The notes: generated from the letters alone by a model not told the origin. A stretch of 64,000 nucleotides of DNA from Bacteroidales bacterium (GCA_022865305.1 JALHSP010000029.1:79962-143961), one strand, 5' to 3'; counted from the first letter of the stretch, positions 1-9,617 are shown. Numbers and translations are program-made.

Positions 1-2
1 AT

Positions 3-1184
3 TTTATTTTTGATCTTATTGAGCACCCGTGGTTTCAGAGATTGAGGCACATAAAACAGCTTGGGCTGACCAGTTTCGTTTATCCGGGGGCTAACCACAG
101 CAGGTTTCAGCATGGATTGGGAGCCATGCATCTTATGGATATGGCAATCCGGACACTTAGGAGCAAAGGAGTGAAGATTTCCGAACAGGAAGAAGAAGCC
201 GCCCTTATTGCGATTCTTCTTCACGATTCCGGACATGGTCCTTTTTCCCACGCTCTTGAGAATTCAATAATCAGTGGTATCTCTCATGAAGATCTTTCCC
301 TTCTTCTGATGAGAAAACTGAACGAAACCTATGCCGGGAAACTTGATCTTGCCATTGAGATTTTCAAAGGAACGTACACGAGAAGATTTCTTCATGAACT
401 TGTTGCCGGGCAGACCGATATGGACAGACTTGATTATTTACGGAGGGACAGCTTTTTTACCGGGGTAATTGAAGGTTCTGTAGGATCTGACAGGATAATC
501 AGGATGATAAATGTGGTTAACGATAGCCTGGTAATTGATGAAAAAGGGATTTATTCCCTTGAAAAATTCCATATTGCCAGGCGACTTATGTATTGGCAGG
601 TTTACATGCATAAGACTGTTCTTTCATCAGAGAGCCTGCTGGTTAAAGTACTTAAACGTGCCAAGGAACTTGCGACAGCGGGCGCTAATCTTTATTCGAC
701 GCCTGCACTCAGGTTTTTTCTTTATAATAAGATCGGTCCTGACGACCTTTTCCGGGAAGGAAATTTTACTCCCGGTCTGATAGCTTCAAATTTTACAAGG
801 CTCGACGATAATGATATACTTGTTTCAGCTAAATACTGGGCGGATCATGATGATATTGTTCTCTCGGATTTATCGGGCAGGCTTATGAGAAGAGATCTCC
901 TTGCCATTGAGCTTCAAAATGATCCGTTTCCTCAAAACAGAGTCAAAAAACTGAGTGCTCTGGCAGGGGATCTGATGAAGATTGATCCGGGGCTGACAGA
1001 TTATTATGTATTCACTAACAGCATATCAAATCCGGCATTTACTCCTGCCGTTCTCGAGGTTAAAATATTGCTTAAGTCCGGAAAAACTGCTGACATCTCA
1101 TCTGTCTCAGATATGTTTGATCACAGGTTTCTGTCGGAGAGAATAACCAAATACTTTCTTTGCTATCCCAAAGAATGCAAATAA
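3..1184 (+). CDS. HD superfamily phosphohydrolase (5' end cut by window)
   Basis: The protein belongs to the HD-domain metal-dependent phosphohydrolases related to dNTP triphosphohydrolases (COG1078 type); the substrate of this subgroup is not certain. The open frame runs off the left edge of the window: codons before the first TTG (position 42) already encode the family's typical start with an EHPWFQRLRHIKQLG-like stretch, so the true start lies upstream and only a few dozen residues are missing. Visible metal-site motifs are NHSRFQH, the LLHDSGHGPFSH box carrying the HD pair, and a later TDMDRLDYL aspartate motif. It sits 15 bp before lpxD, an arrangement familiar from other Bacteroidales, so it may be co-transcribed with the lipid A genes, although no shared function is implied. 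Confidence 0.88.
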   Translation, partial: FIFDLIEHPWFQRLRHIKQLGLTSFVYPGANHSRFQHGLGAMHLMDMAIRTLRSKGVKISEQEEEAALIAILLHDSGHGPFSHALENSIISGISHEDLSLLLMRKLNETYAGKLDLAIEIFKGTYTRRFLHELVAGQTDMDRLDYLRRDSFFTGVIEGSVGSDRIIRMINVVNDSLVIDEKGIYSLEKFHIARRLMYWQVYMHKTVLSSESLLVKVLKRAKELATAGANLYSTPALRFFLYNKIGPDDLFREGNFTPGLIASNFTRLDDNDILVSAKYWADHDDIVLSDLSGRLMRRDLLAIELQNDPFPQNRVKKLSALAGDLMKIDPGLTDYYVFTNSISNPAFTPAVLEVKILLKSGKTADISSVSDMFDHRFLSERITKYFLCYPKECK

Positions 1185-1199
1185 CTAATTATATATACT

Positions 1200-2237
1200 A
1201 TGGAATTTACTGCCGCAATAATCGCCGGGTTCCTGAAAGGAGAAATAGAAGGAAATCCTGAAACTGTAGTTTATACCGTTGCCAAAATTGAAGAAGGCCA
1301 GGAAGGAGCACTATCTTTCCTTGCCAATCCGAAATACGAACAGTATTTATATACCACCAGGTCCTCTGTGGTTCTGGTCAATAAAAGCTTTGTACCTTCA
1401 ACAAGTGTAAAAGTTACACTTATTCGGGTCGATGATGCATATGAAGCATTTGCTTCCCTTCTTCGTCTGGTCGATCAGTCCCGTCCAAGAAAAAAAGGTA
1501 TACATCCGACAGCCGTTATTGAACCGACTGCAAAGATCGGCTCAGACGTCTACATCGGGCCATATTCTTATATTGGTGAAAATTGCTATCTCGGAAACGG
1601 TTGTGCAATTTATCCGCATGTTTATGTGGGAGATAATACTCGTATAGGGAAGAACAGTACTTTAAATCCCGGTGTGAAAATATACCATGATTGTGTTCTT
1701 GGCGAAAATTGCACCATTCATGCAGGTACTGTTATCGGCAGCGATGGATTCGGATTTGCCCCGCAGTCCGAAACTGAATTTATGAAAATACCTCAAATCG
1801 GTAATGTTGTGATCGAAGACAACGTAGAGATCGGAGCAAATGTTGCTATCGACAGAGCAACCATGGGATCAACAATAATCCGCAGAGGTGTAAAGCTGGA
1901 TAATCTCATTCAGATCGGCCATAATGTTGAGGTAGGCGAAAATACTGTTATAGCCGGACAGACAGGTATTGCCGGATCGACTAAAATCGGAAAAAACTGT
2001 ATGTTTGGTGGCCAGGTTGGTATCGTGGGTCATCTTAAGATTGCAGACGGGACGAAAATCGGTGCCCAGTCAGGTGTCCCCGGAGATATAAAGAAAGAAA
2101 ATTCAATTCTGACAGGTTCTCCAGCAATTGAACACAGGGATTTTCTCAGATCTTCAATAATCTTCAGGAAGTTGCCCGATCTTAAGATGAAAGTTGATAA
2201 CCTTGAAAAGGATCTGGTATCATTGAAAGGGAAGTGA
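1200..2237 (+). CDS. lpxD: UDP-3-O-acylglucosamine N-acyltransferase LpxD
   Basis: LpxD adds the second (N-linked) 3-hydroxyacyl chain from acyl-ACP to UDP-3-O-acyl-glucosamine in lipid A synthesis, in the cytoplasm. The 345-residue protein has the expected N-terminal uridine-binding domain (about 1-100) followed by a long left-handed beta-helix of hexapeptide repeats, for example [14 protein letters not shown] and the [22 protein letters not shown] block that carries the family's active-site histidine. The C-terminal tail (about 305-345) is helical, as in other trimeric LpxD proteins. It is followed by the lpxC-fabZ fusion and lpxA on the same strand. The family call is secure from length, domain order and context. 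Confidence 0.96.
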   Translation: MEFTAAIIAGFLKGEIEGNPETVVYTVAKIEEGQEGALSFLANPKYEQYLYTTRSSVVLVNKSFVPSTSVKVTLIRVDDAYEAFASLLRLVDQSRPRKKGIHPTAVIEPTAKIGSDVYIGPYSYIGENCYLGNGCAIYPHVYVGDNTRIGKNSTLNPGVKIYHDCVLGENCTIHAGTVIGSDGFGFAPQSETEFMKIPQIGNVVIEDNVEIGANVAIDRATMGSTIIRRGVKLDNLIQIGHNVEVGENTVIAGQTGIAGSTKIGKNCMFGGQVGIVGHLKIADGTKIGAQSGVPGDIKKENSILTGSPAIEHRDFLRSSIIFRKLPDLKMKVDNLEKDLVSLKGK

Positions 2238-2343
2238 TTTAATTCTCTGGTCTAAAAGAAAATAACTGGTTATAATTTAGTTAAATAATATTTTTTTAGA
2301 TTGTTCGAATTTTTTTTGTTTTTTTGTACCCGGGAGAAAACAT

Positions 2344-3747
2344 TTGAAACTAATGAGCGAAAAACAAAGGACACTGGCCAAAGAGGTTAGTCTGGATGGT
2401 AAAGGCTTACATACCGGTATAAATGTTACTATTACTTTTAAACCTGCTCCGGCAAATTACGGATACAAATTCTGCAGGGTGGATCTTCCCGGGAAACCTT
2501 TGATTGATGCCCTTGCCGAGAATGTTACCGATACCTCCAGAGGCACAACACTTGTACAAAATAACGCTTCAGTTGCTACCATTGAACATGTTCTTGCCGC
2601 TTTTCACGGTATGCGGGTCGATAATGCCCTTATTGAGCTGAACGGTGCTGAAGCACCCATAATGGGAGGTGCTGCATGGAAATTTGTTGAGGCAATAAAG
2701 GAAGCAGGTATTATTGAACAGAAAGAAGAGAGAAATTATTTCGTTGTTAAACAGAAGATCACGTTTTCAGATGAAGAGCATGGGGTTGACCTGATTGTTT
2801 ACCCGGACGACCATCTCAGCATCAATGTGCTTATTGATTATAATTCGAGGATCCTTGGCAATCAATATGCAATCCTGGATTCTATTGATGACTTTGAAAA
2901 AGATATATGCAAGAGCCGGACATTTGTGTTTTTCCATGAGCTGGAACCTCTTCATAATATGGGCCTGATCAAAGGTGGTGACCTCGATAATGCAGTGGTA
3001 ATTCTTGAAAAAAAAGTAGAACAGGCTGAAATAGACCGTATTGCCAAATTATTCAACAGGCCCGGAATCAGCACACATACTGCGGGAATCCTGAATAATA
3101 CAGAGTTACGGTATCCCAATGAGCCTGCCCGTCATAAACTGCTGGATTTAATGGGTGACCTGGCGCTTGTAGGCCATCCAATAAAAGGGAAAGTTGTCGC
3201 TACCCGTCCGGGGCATTATTCAAATACACGTCTCGCAAAGATTATGCGGCAGGAAATGAAGAAGGCACTTTCAAAACACAACGTTCCTGTTTATGATCCT
3301 TCGCAACCACCGGTTTACACCCTTGAGGATATTAAAAAACGCATACCTCACAGAGCTCCTTTCCTGTTTGTTGACAAAATAATCTCGATCGATGAAAACA
3401 TTGTTATCGGCATTAAAAACGTAACTTTTAATGAACCATATTTCCAGGGTCATTTTCCCAATGAACCTGTAATGCCGGGTGTTCTCCTGATTGAAGCTCT
3501 GGCACAGGCAGGAGGTCTGCTTATTTTAGGTAATGCCGAAGAACCGGAAAAATATTCAACTTATTTTCTGAAAATAGATAAACTTAAATTCAAGCATAAA
3601 GTTGTTCCGGGGGATACAGTTATCCTTAAGATGGAAATGATTGAGCCTATGCGGAGAGGTATTGTTACAATGTATGGTCAGGCATTTGTGGGTAATAATC
3701 TGGTTGTTGAGGGTGAAATGACTGCTCAGGTAATAAAAAACAAATAA
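2344..3747 (+). CDS. lpxC/fabZ: Bifunctional LpxC deacetylase / FabZ dehydratase
   Basis: This is one polypeptide joining UDP-3-O-acyl-GlcNAc deacetylase (LpxC, about residues 1-305), which commits the cell to lipid A, to 3-hydroxyacyl-ACP dehydratase (FabZ, about 320-467), which acts on the same 3-hydroxyacyl-ACP pool in fatty acid elongation. LpxC metal-site motifs are IEHVLAAFHG and HKLLDLMGDL. FabZ has PHRAPFLFVD and GHFPNEPVMPGVLLIEALAQ with its catalytic His and Glu. The fusion is typical of Bacteroidota. Start choice: a GGGAG at 2332-2336 lies 7 nt before the TTG at 2344 but 16 nt before the ATG at 2353, so ribosome-site spacing favours TTG while homologues usually start near the ATG. 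Either is possible and the difference is three residues. Confidence 0.96.
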   Translation: MKLMSEKQRTLAKEVSLDGKGLHTGINVTITFKPAPANYGYKFCRVDLPGKPLIDALAENVTDTSRGTTLVQNNASVATIEHVLAAFHGMRVDNALIELNGAEAPIMGGAAWKFVEAIKEAGIIEQKEERNYFVVKQKITFSDEEHGVDLIVYPDDHLSINVLIDYNSRILGNQYAILDSIDDFEKDICKSRTFVFFHELEPLHNMGLIKGGDLDNAVVILEKKVEQAEIDRIAKLFNRPGISTHTAGILNNTELRYPNEPARHKLLDLMGDLALVGHPIKGKVVATRPGHYSNTRLAKIMRQEMKKALSKHNVPVYDPSQPPVYTLEDIKKRIPHRAPFLFVDKIISIDENIVIGIKNVTFNEPYFQGHFPNEPVMPGVLLIEALAQAGGLLILGNAEEPEKYSTYFLKIDKLKFKHKVVPGDTVILKMEMIEPMRRGIVTMYGQAFVGNNLVVEGEMTAQVIKNK

Positions 3748-3751
3748 ACCA

Positions 3752-4543
3752 ATGATCTCGAAATTAGCTTATATCCATCCCGATGCCAGAATAGGTGCAA
3801 ATGTTACAATTGAACCATTTGCCTATGTCTCTGGTAATGTCGTTATCGGCGATGGATCATGGATCGGCCCGAATGCAGTTGTAATGGATGGGGCCAGGAT
3901 TGGTAAAAATTGCAGGATATTCCCGACAGCTGTAGTGTCAGGTATCCCACAGGATCTTAAATTCAGGGGAGAAGAAACCACTGCAGAGATCGGCGACAGG
4001 ACCACAATAAGGGAAGGTGCTACTGTTAGTCGTGGTACTGCTGCGGTTGGTAAAACAGTTGTCGGAAACGACTGCCTTATGATGGCTTTGTCTCATGTAG
4101 GTCACGATTGCATTGTTGGAAATAATTGTATACTTGGTAATATTACCGGACTTGCCGGGGAAGTAAAAGTTGATGACTGGGCTATACTGAGCGGAGGCAC
4201 CCTGGTTCACCAGTTTTCACAAATCGGTGCTCACGTTTTTATTGGCGGAGGTGTGAAAGTGGTGAGATCAGATGTCCCTCCCTTTATCAGAGCCGACAGG
4301 GAGCCTCTTTGCTATCTTGGCTTAAATACTGTCGGGCTTACAAGACGTGGTTTTGCAAAAGAAAGAATAGATGAGATTCATAATATCTACAGGATCATCT
4401 ACCAGAATGGAATGAATATCTCACAGGCCCTGGAATATATTGAAAAGAAATTTAAACCAGCTCCCGACAGAGATTATATTCTGGAATTCATCAGAAAATC
4501 GGAGAGAGGCATTATAAGAGGTCCTAAACAGGAAACTTTTTAA
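3752..4543 (+). CDS. lpxA: Acyl-[ACP]-UDP-N-acetylglucosamine O-acyltransferase LpxA
   Basis: LpxA carries out the first reversible step of lipid A synthesis, moving a 3-hydroxyacyl chain from ACP to the 3-OH of UDP-GlcNAc. The 263 residues match the family length. Hexapeptide repeats fill residues 1-185 (HPDARIGANVTIEPFAYV and following coils), the MALSHVGHDC segment carries the catalytic histidine, and residues 190-260 form the C-terminal helical domain beginning near LNTVGLTRRGF. The gene begins 4 bp after the lpxC-fabZ stop, so translational coupling is likely. Together lpxD, lpxC-fabZ and lpxA supply the acylated disaccharide precursor. The gene converges on yccF with only 15 bp between them. 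Confidence 0.96.
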   Translation: MISKLAYIHPDARIGANVTIEPFAYVSGNVVIGDGSWIGPNAVVMDGARIGKNCRIFPTAVVSGIPQDLKFRGEETTAEIGDRTTIREGATVSRGTAAVGKTVVGNDCLMMALSHVGHDCIVGNNCILGNITGLAGEVKVDDWAILSGGTLVHQFSQIGAHVFIGGGVKVVRSDVPPFIRADREPLCYLGLNTVGLTRRGFAKERIDEIHNIYRIIYQNGMNISQALEYIEKKFKPAPDRDYILEFIRKSERGIIRGPKQETF

Positions 4544-4558
4544 GTGGTATACTTTATT

Positions 4559-4933
4559 TTAAAGAGAAATTATGTCTCGCCCAAATGGATTTAACGCAAT
4601 GGTGGTAAGCTTAAAATGCTGCATTCCAAAAGGGATCCCGATAATCGTTATACAGAGCAACATGCCAAACAAAGCATGAGTGAGCGCAATCCAGATGCCT
4701 CCGCATATCAGCCATAAGACATTCATAAGGATATAGAGACAACCTGACGCCCTCTCATGAACCCGTGTATCGCGGCCAAATGGCCAGATGGCAAGAGCTC
4801 CCATTTTCAGAGTCTGAATGCCAAAAGGAATTCCGATAATAGTAATTATTAATACCAGGCTGCCAATGAAATATTCAATGGCAATTACTATTCCTCCGAA
4901 GATCAGCCAGATAATATTTCCAAGAATCTTCAT
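4559..4933 (-). CDS. YccF family inner-membrane protein
   Basis: A 124-residue membrane protein of the YccF (DUF307) family, whose function is unknown. It is an internal duplication: residues 5-57 and 69-121 share the pattern N-I/V-[IL]WLI-GG, then a hydrophobic stretch, then TIIGIPFG, then PFGRD. Each half supplies hydrophobic segments, giving up to four short membrane spans with the two GIPFG turns as the most conserved points. It lies directly downstream of the DUF4139 gene on the same strand (14 bp gap), so the two are probably co-transcribed. Both halves are intact. Confidence 0.85.
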   Translation of the reverse strand: MKILGNIIWLIFGGIVIAIEYFIGSLVLIITIIGIPFGIQTLKMGALAIWPFGRDTRVHERASGCLYILMNVLWLICGGIWIALTHALFGMLLCITIIGIPFGMQHFKLTTIALNPFGRDIISL

Positions 4934-4947
4934 CTAATTGGAGCTGA

Positions 4948-6561
4948 TTATTCAAGTATTACAGTTTTATCTTTCGGATACCTGACGGAATAGGTAAGCA
5001 CTATTTGTTTTGTCTCCTGAGGTTTTATCTCAAGATCCCATTTTATCTCACCGGTCTGGGAGTTATGTTTGCCTCCTGATAATTCCAGCGCCTCGACAGT
5101 TATACCGCTGTTTGAAGATATTGGTATCTGATCCTGTAATGTGATCTTGATCTGATTGGCTTTATTATTCCTGATTGTCATGAGAAAAGAAAAAGCTTCG
5201 GTTTTATTGGCACCAAGAACTCTCTTTGTCGTAAAATCTTTCCTCTTTTCCCTTTTAACAAGAATGCTGTTATCTGTTCCGAGCGAAAGTGTAAGAGTAT
5301 CTTTAAGCTGGTTAACGTCGAGGTATGATTTTCCGACAAAAGTATTTTCAAAATAGAGTGTGGCTTCACCGCTCTGAAGACTCTGCTCAGCCCAGTTTGT
5401 AATGTTACCTGTCAGATATGCAAGGGGTGACATTTTAGGCACAGTGACGTATTTATATTCAGCAGGAGTTGCTGTACGCTGAATTTCAATAGTCTGAACT
5501 TTGCCGTCGGAGGCAATTGAGTAAGGGAGCGCAACATCAAATGTAATAGTGGTTTCTCCCACCTGTTTTACGACATTTACCGGAACAGCCTCTGCTAAAG
5601 CAAATGCTTCGGCAGCAACATCTTTATCCATCATTACAGGAGCTTCACTTCTTTTGGCACCCGAAGCAGCTCCCCTTATGAGAATTCGTGGAGACGGGTT
5701 ATAAAAATCAATAAACCATGGATTCAGTTCGGGGACATTGCCTGCAATCCATGGGGTGGCGTTTGAGAAGCTCAGCTTAACATCTTTCCATGCGACACCT
5801 GTATTCTGAAATACATTTGCCTTATAAAAAATATTTACCGGTTTGGTGATATCATCTACCCTAATATCGTATGAAGGATACCACCCGGCATTAGTAACAA
5901 CATAAGCGAAATCAAGTTTCCCCGACAACGGCTTATCGGAACTTACGGAAACAGATATTTCACCGGAAGGAAGCTGCTGTTTGCCAATCCTGTCGGAAAT
6001 CTGTTTCTGCAGGGCTGATATCTGTTTTTCATAATCTTTAATGAGTCTGTTTTTCTTAAGAACCGACGTTGTAACCTGATCCATATTGCTCGTATACAGA
6101 TCCATAACGTTCCTTAGCTGTTCCAGCGTGAATGTTGTTTCTTTTACAAGGATTGCCCTGTTTGCGACGAGGAATGCCTCTTTTTCCTTTAGGACGCTGA
6201 TTGCAGCTTTCTCATCCTCAACTTTAAGCTGAAGGGTTTCAATCTGGCTCCTGATATTTTTAACTTCCGGAGAATCTTCAAGATTCTGAAGATAATTATT
6301 CTGGTGATTTACAGACAGGATCATGAAATCTCCCAGTCCTTTTACCTGGATGCTCTGGGCATCGATATAAGGTGAAAGGCCGCTGAGTTTGAGAATGGTT
6401 TTTCCGGCCGGAATTTCCACAGTTGTTTCATGAGTTAACTGAGCCCGGTCGGGATATACGGTGACATGCTTTATTCCTGCTTTGATTTCCTTCTCGGTAT
6501 CGGCAGAAATGCAGAGTAAAAAGCAGAAAAGACTTATAAAAGTGAATGTCAGTTTTTTCAT
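4948..6561 (-). CDS. DUF4139 domain-containing exported protein
   Basis: A secreted or envelope protein of the DUF4140/DUF4139 (mucoidy inhibitor A-like) family; the molecular role is not established. The chosen start is the ATG ending at 6561, which places a clean signal peptide (Lys-Lys then a hydrophobic core ending CISA) at the N-terminus; the open frame extends 15 codons further upstream without a better signal. Residues about 25-120 form the DUF4140 region, about 95-190 are rich in charged heptads and likely coiled coil, and about 205-535 form the DUF4139 beta-rich domain, starting near LDFAYVVTNAGWYPSYDIRV. Total length is 537 residues from this start. Confidence 0.82.
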   Translation of the reverse strand: MKKLTFTFISLFCFLLCISADTEKEIKAGIKHVTVYPDRAQLTHETTVEIPAGKTILKLSGLSPYIDAQSIQVKGLGDFMILSVNHQNNYLQNLEDSPEVKNIRSQIETLQLKVEDEKAAISVLKEKEAFLVANRAILVKETTFTLEQLRNVMDLYTSNMDQVTTSVLKKNRLIKDYEKQISALQKQISDRIGKQQLPSGEISVSVSSDKPLSGKLDFAYVVTNAGWYPSYDIRVDDITKPVNIFYKANVFQNTGVAWKDVKLSFSNATPWIAGNVPELNPWFIDFYNPSPRILIRGAASGAKRSEAPVMMDKDVAAEAFALAEAVPVNVVKQVGETTITFDVALPYSIASDGKVQTIEIQRTATPAEYKYVTVPKMSPLAYLTGNITNWAEQSLQSGEATLYFENTFVGKSYLDVNQLKDTLTLSLGTDNSILVKREKRKDFTTKRVLGANKTEAFSFLMTIRNNKANQIKITLQDQIPISSNSGITVEALELSGGKHNSQTGEIKWDLEIKPQETKQIVLTYSVRYPKDKTVILE

Positions 6562-6781
6562 AACCAAAATTTTTAAATCAACTTTAAAGGTAAGATTTTT
6601 AATCAATCTGACGACATCAATTATCGGGCCACGAAGTGAACGCTATTATTCTTTTTTCGTTTCATCATGAATGATGAAATGTTAAATAAAGTGAATTTTC
6701 CTCCTCCTTTTGTACCAAAAATCGCATTTCTGACCGGTCGTATTGTTATTAGTATATCTTTGACAAAATTTTTAAAATAAT

Positions 6782-7849
6782 ATGGAGGGATTGAAAATTG
6801 GTAACCTGGCTGTTGCTGTTCCGATAATACAGGGGGGAATGGGTGTAGGTATTTCACTTTCCGGACTAGCTGCTGCAGTGGCCAATGAAGGCGGAGTTGG
6901 TGTAATCTCAAGCGCCGGTCTCGGGCTACTGTACAGAGATTTCTCAGGCAATTTTCTTGAAGCCAGCATTCATGGACTGAAGGAGGAAATACACAAAGCC
7001 AGAGAAAAGACTCTTGGTGTAATTGGTGTTAATGTTATGGTCGCTATGACCAATTTTGCTGATATGATAAAGACATCTGTCGCTGAGAAGGTAGATATGA
7101 TCATTGCAGGTGCGGGACTTCCTCTTGATTTGCCGTCATTCTTAAAGAAAGGGAGTATGACTAAACTGATTCCTATTGTCTCATCTGCAAGAGCGGCTAA
7201 GATAATATGTGAGAAATGGAAATCTAATTATGATTACCTCCCTGATGCTGTTATTGTTGAAGGACCAAAAGCAGGCGGCCATCTGGGCTTTAAGGAGGAG
7301 CAAATATTTGACAAAGATTATTCGCTTGAAAAGCTTGTTCCTGAAATTGTTAACGAACTAAAGCCGTTTGAAGAAAAATATAATCAACCTATTCCGTTGA
7401 TTGCCGCAGGCGGTATCTATACAGGGAAAGATATTCATAATATTCTTGAACTTGGGGCTGCAGGTGTACAGATTGGAACCAGATTTGTAACCACTGATGA
7501 ATGTGATGCATCTGATGCTTTTAAACAATCATATATCAATGCCGGTGAAAAGGATATTGAAATTATCAAGAGTCCTGTTGGAATGCCGGGTCGTGCCATC
7601 ATAAGCAACTTCATAAAAAAAGTTCGGGAAGGTAAAAAACAACCTAAAAAATGCCCGTTTAAGTGTATCAAAACCTGTGATATATCTAAAAGTCCTTATT
7701 GTATAATAGTTGCCCTTATAAACGTATTAAAGGGGAATTTTGAAAATGGTTATGCTTTTGCCGGGGCAAATGCGTTCAGAGCCAACCGTATCATCTCTGT
7801 TAAGGAGACTTTTAAGGTTCTTTTGCAGGAATTTAAGGAGAGCCTATAA
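6782..7849 (+). CDS. NMO/FabK-type flavin-dependent oxidoreductase
   Basis: An FMN-binding TIM-barrel protein of the 2-nitropropane dioxygenase / nitronate monooxygenase group, which also contains enoyl-ACP reductase FabK; the substrate cannot be told from sequence. Diagnostic elements are PIIQGGMGVGIS at residues 14-25, the EGPKAGGHLG segment with the family histidine at about 160-169, and the phosphate-binding AAGGIYTG and GAAGVQIGTRF motifs. At 355 residues it is of normal length. A cysteine-rich insertion near the C-terminus (Cys291, 295, 299, 307) is unusual for nitronate monooxygenases proper. It is transcribed away from the DUF4139 gene. No fab or lipid genes adjoin it, so a FabK role is only one possibility. 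Confidence 0.82.
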   Translation: MEGLKIGNLAVAVPIIQGGMGVGISLSGLAAAVANEGGVGVISSAGLGLLYRDFSGNFLEASIHGLKEEIHKAREKTLGVIGVNVMVAMTNFADMIKTSVAEKVDMIIAGAGLPLDLPSFLKKGSMTKLIPIVSSARAAKIICEKWKSNYDYLPDAVIVEGPKAGGHLGFKEEQIFDKDYSLEKLVPEIVNELKPFEEKYNQPIPLIAAGGIYTGKDIHNILELGAAGVQIGTRFVTTDECDASDAFKQSYINAGEKDIEIIKSPVGMPGRAIISNFIKKVREGKKQPKKCPFKCIKTCDISKSPYCIIVALINVLKGNFENGYAFAGANAFRANRIISVKETFKVLLQEFKESL

Positions 7850-7966
7850 GCATTCTGCTGACTTGTACATCTTGAATAAATACCCCAAATCCCACTAATA
7901 TCTGAACAGGCTGTTTCAAACATGTATTTCTTATGGGTAAGAGTCTCCAAATCTAATTTATATCAT

Positions 7967-7997
7967 TTTGGTATTCGAAATTAATGTTGCATATTTG
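7967..7997 (+). promoter_or_regulatory. Candidate promoter of the V-ATPase operon
   Basis: A TTTG (7967-7970) is followed after 19 nt by CATATTTG (7990-7997), one mismatch from the Bacteroides -7 element TAnnTTTG with the usual spacing. Transcription would begin near 8003-8005, leaving a leader of about 140 nt before the first V-ATPase gene. Confidence 0.45.
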
Positions 7998-8045
7998 GGG
8001 GATTTTTTAAAACAGACAAAAATCTCTATGCTCACTTAATTTAAG

Positions 8046-8093
8046 TTATTCCCGATCAGGGAATAAATAGTTTTCTGGTTTCAGTCGAACCAG
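8046..8093 (+). promoter_or_regulatory. Two stem-loops in the V-ATPase leader
   Basis: Two hairpins lie between the candidate promoter and the first gene. TTATTCCC/GGGAATAA (8046-8066) is a perfect 8-bp stem with the loop GATCA, and CTGGTT/AACCAG (8075-8093) is a 6-bp stem. Neither is followed by a T-run, so they are not obvious terminators; they may stabilise the message or bind a regulator. Confidence 0.4.
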
Positions 8094-8145
8094 GGGAATT
8101 ATTAAGACAGAAAAGCAAAAATTGGTTAACAAAAAAATAAACCAA

Positions 8146-8763
8146 ATGCAGAATAAACTCCAGGAACTTACGGATAAGATATACTTGGAAGGAATAACTA
8201 GGGGAAAGAAGGAAGCTGAAACAATCATTTCAGAAGCCCGGTCAGAAGCAGAAAGGATCAGAAAAGAAGCTGAAAAGGAGGCAGAAGCGATAATTGTAAA
8301 AGCCGGAAAGGAAGCTGAAGAGTTAAGAAAGAAAACCTTATCCGAGTTAAGAATATCATTCAGAAATGCATTGAATTCCCTGAAACAGGACATTGAACGT
8401 ATTATTACCACTAAAATAGTTGATGATCCTGTCTCAGAGGTTTTTTCTGACAATTCATTTGTAGCACGGCTGATAGAGACTACTACTGAGAAATTTTTCA
8501 CCGGTGACGATAAAGCCGGAGCTGATATTTACATACCGGAAGAAATGGTTGATGAAATTAAGAGATACATTAATAAAAAAACCGCCAAAGCACTTTCATC
8601 AGGTATTGTACTGCATCCGGCTAAATCAATGGAAAAAGGTTTCGAGATCATTCCTCACGGGAAAGAATATAAGATAAGGGTTACTGAAACTGATTTCACC
8701 AATTACATCAAAGAATTTGTGAGATCCAGACTGGTCGATTTACTGTTTGAACACGATAAGTAA
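8146..8763 (+). CDS. atpE: V-type ATP synthase subunit E
   Basis: Subunit E forms the peripheral stalk that ties the catalytic A3B3 head to the membrane part of the rotary ATPase. The N-terminal 75 residues are an unbroken charged heptad region rich in Glu, Lys and Ala (typical long stalk helix), followed by a globular C-terminal domain containing the LHPAKSMEKGFEI segment. The ATG at 8146 fits the family start MQNKLQELTDKIY; an upstream TTG at 8122 is in frame but would add residues not usual in the family. It overlaps the next gene by one base (TAATG). No separate subunit G/H gene is visible, so this may be the only stalk subunit encoded here. Confidence 0.88.
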   Translation: MQNKLQELTDKIYLEGITRGKKEAETIISEARSEAERIRKEAEKEAEAIIVKAGKEAEELRKKTLSELRISFRNALNSLKQDIERIITTKIVDDPVSEVFSDNSFVARLIETTTEKFFTGDDKAGADIYIPEEMVDEIKRYINKKTAKALSSGIVLHPAKSMEKGFEIIPHGKEYKIRVTETDFTNYIKEFVRSRLVDLLFEHDK

Positions 8764-9617
8764 TGCAGCTTAGACACTATTATTATTTTGTGGCCGGACT
8801 TGCTGACCTTGTATTTGACGGCAGCAAAAGCTATCCGGATATGTCTGAGTTCAGGGAAGAGCTGAAGAATAGCCTTCATCCCCGGGATTACTATCTGGCT
8901 TCTCTGCTTTTTCTGCCTAATGACAATAGAAACCTTATATCCTTCCTGGAGGGAAAAGATGATGAGTGGGATACTCTGGGAACCTATTCACGTGACGATT
9001 TTGAGGAACAAATGAGGGTTATCAGGTCTATACTGAAAGAAAAGAATGTTCTTCCGGACTATATGGTTGGATTAATGCTTGAATGGATCAATTCAGAAGA
9101 GGGGGTAAAAACCGCTGACATGAGGAAAAAGCTTTCTGAGGGGTATGTCAGAAAGGCTATTGATTCGGGAAGCAGATTTCTGGAGAAATGGGTAAGGTTT
9201 GACACCGACCTGAACAATATTTTTACATTTTTAAATGCAAAATCCCTTAACCTGGATCCCGGTAATTACCTGATAGGTGATGATACTTTTACACAGGAGC
9301 TTTTAGAGCTGTTCAAATCAGGAAAGGACTTTCCTGTTACTTTTGAACCAGAGTATATCTCAACGATATTTAAAATTGCTTCGGAAAATGAATTTCTGGA
9401 AAGAGAAAGGAAAATAGATGTTGCCCGATGGAATTATATCGATACAATTACCTGTTTTGAATACTTTACCATCGATCAGATCTTAGGATATTTAATAAAA
9501 TATTCTATTGTCCTGAGGTGGGCGAAATTGGATCCTGAGACAGGTAAAATAATGCTTCAGAAGTTCATTAAAGAAACAGAGTCGTTTATATTATCGGGGA
9601 ACTTAAATGGCAGTTAA
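8763..9617 (+). CDS. DUF2764 protein, V-ATPase operon
   Basis: A 284-residue protein of the DUF2764 family, found almost only inside bacterial V-type ATPase operons. It starts with the family's HYYYFVAGLADL segment and is otherwise mostly helical with no membrane span. Its gene occupies the place where subunit C stands in other V/A-ATPase operons, between the stalk subunit and the catalytic subunit A. Inference: it may take the role of subunit C, the socket linking the central stalk to the membrane ring, since no recognisable C gene is present. That role is not proven for the family. Confidence 0.85.
   Translation: MQLRHYYYFVAGLADLVFDGSKSYPDMSEFREELKNSLHPRDYYLASLLFLPNDNRNLISFLEGKDDEWDTLGTYSRDDFEEQMRVIRSILKEKNVLPDYMVGLMLEWINSEEGVKTADMRKKLSEGYVRKAIDSGSRFLEKWVRFDTDLNNIFTFLNAKSLNLDPGNYLIGDDTFTQELLELFKSGKDFPVTFEPEYISTIFKIASENEFLERERKIDVARWNYIDTITCFEYFTIDQILGYLIKYSIVLRWAKLDPETGKIMLQKFIKETESFILSGNLNGS

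Noticed and set aside
6621..6911. 96-codon minus-strand frame between the DUF4139 and NMO-like genes
   Set aside because: Most of it lies antisense to the flavoprotein start, and it has no plausible start context or recognisable motif.
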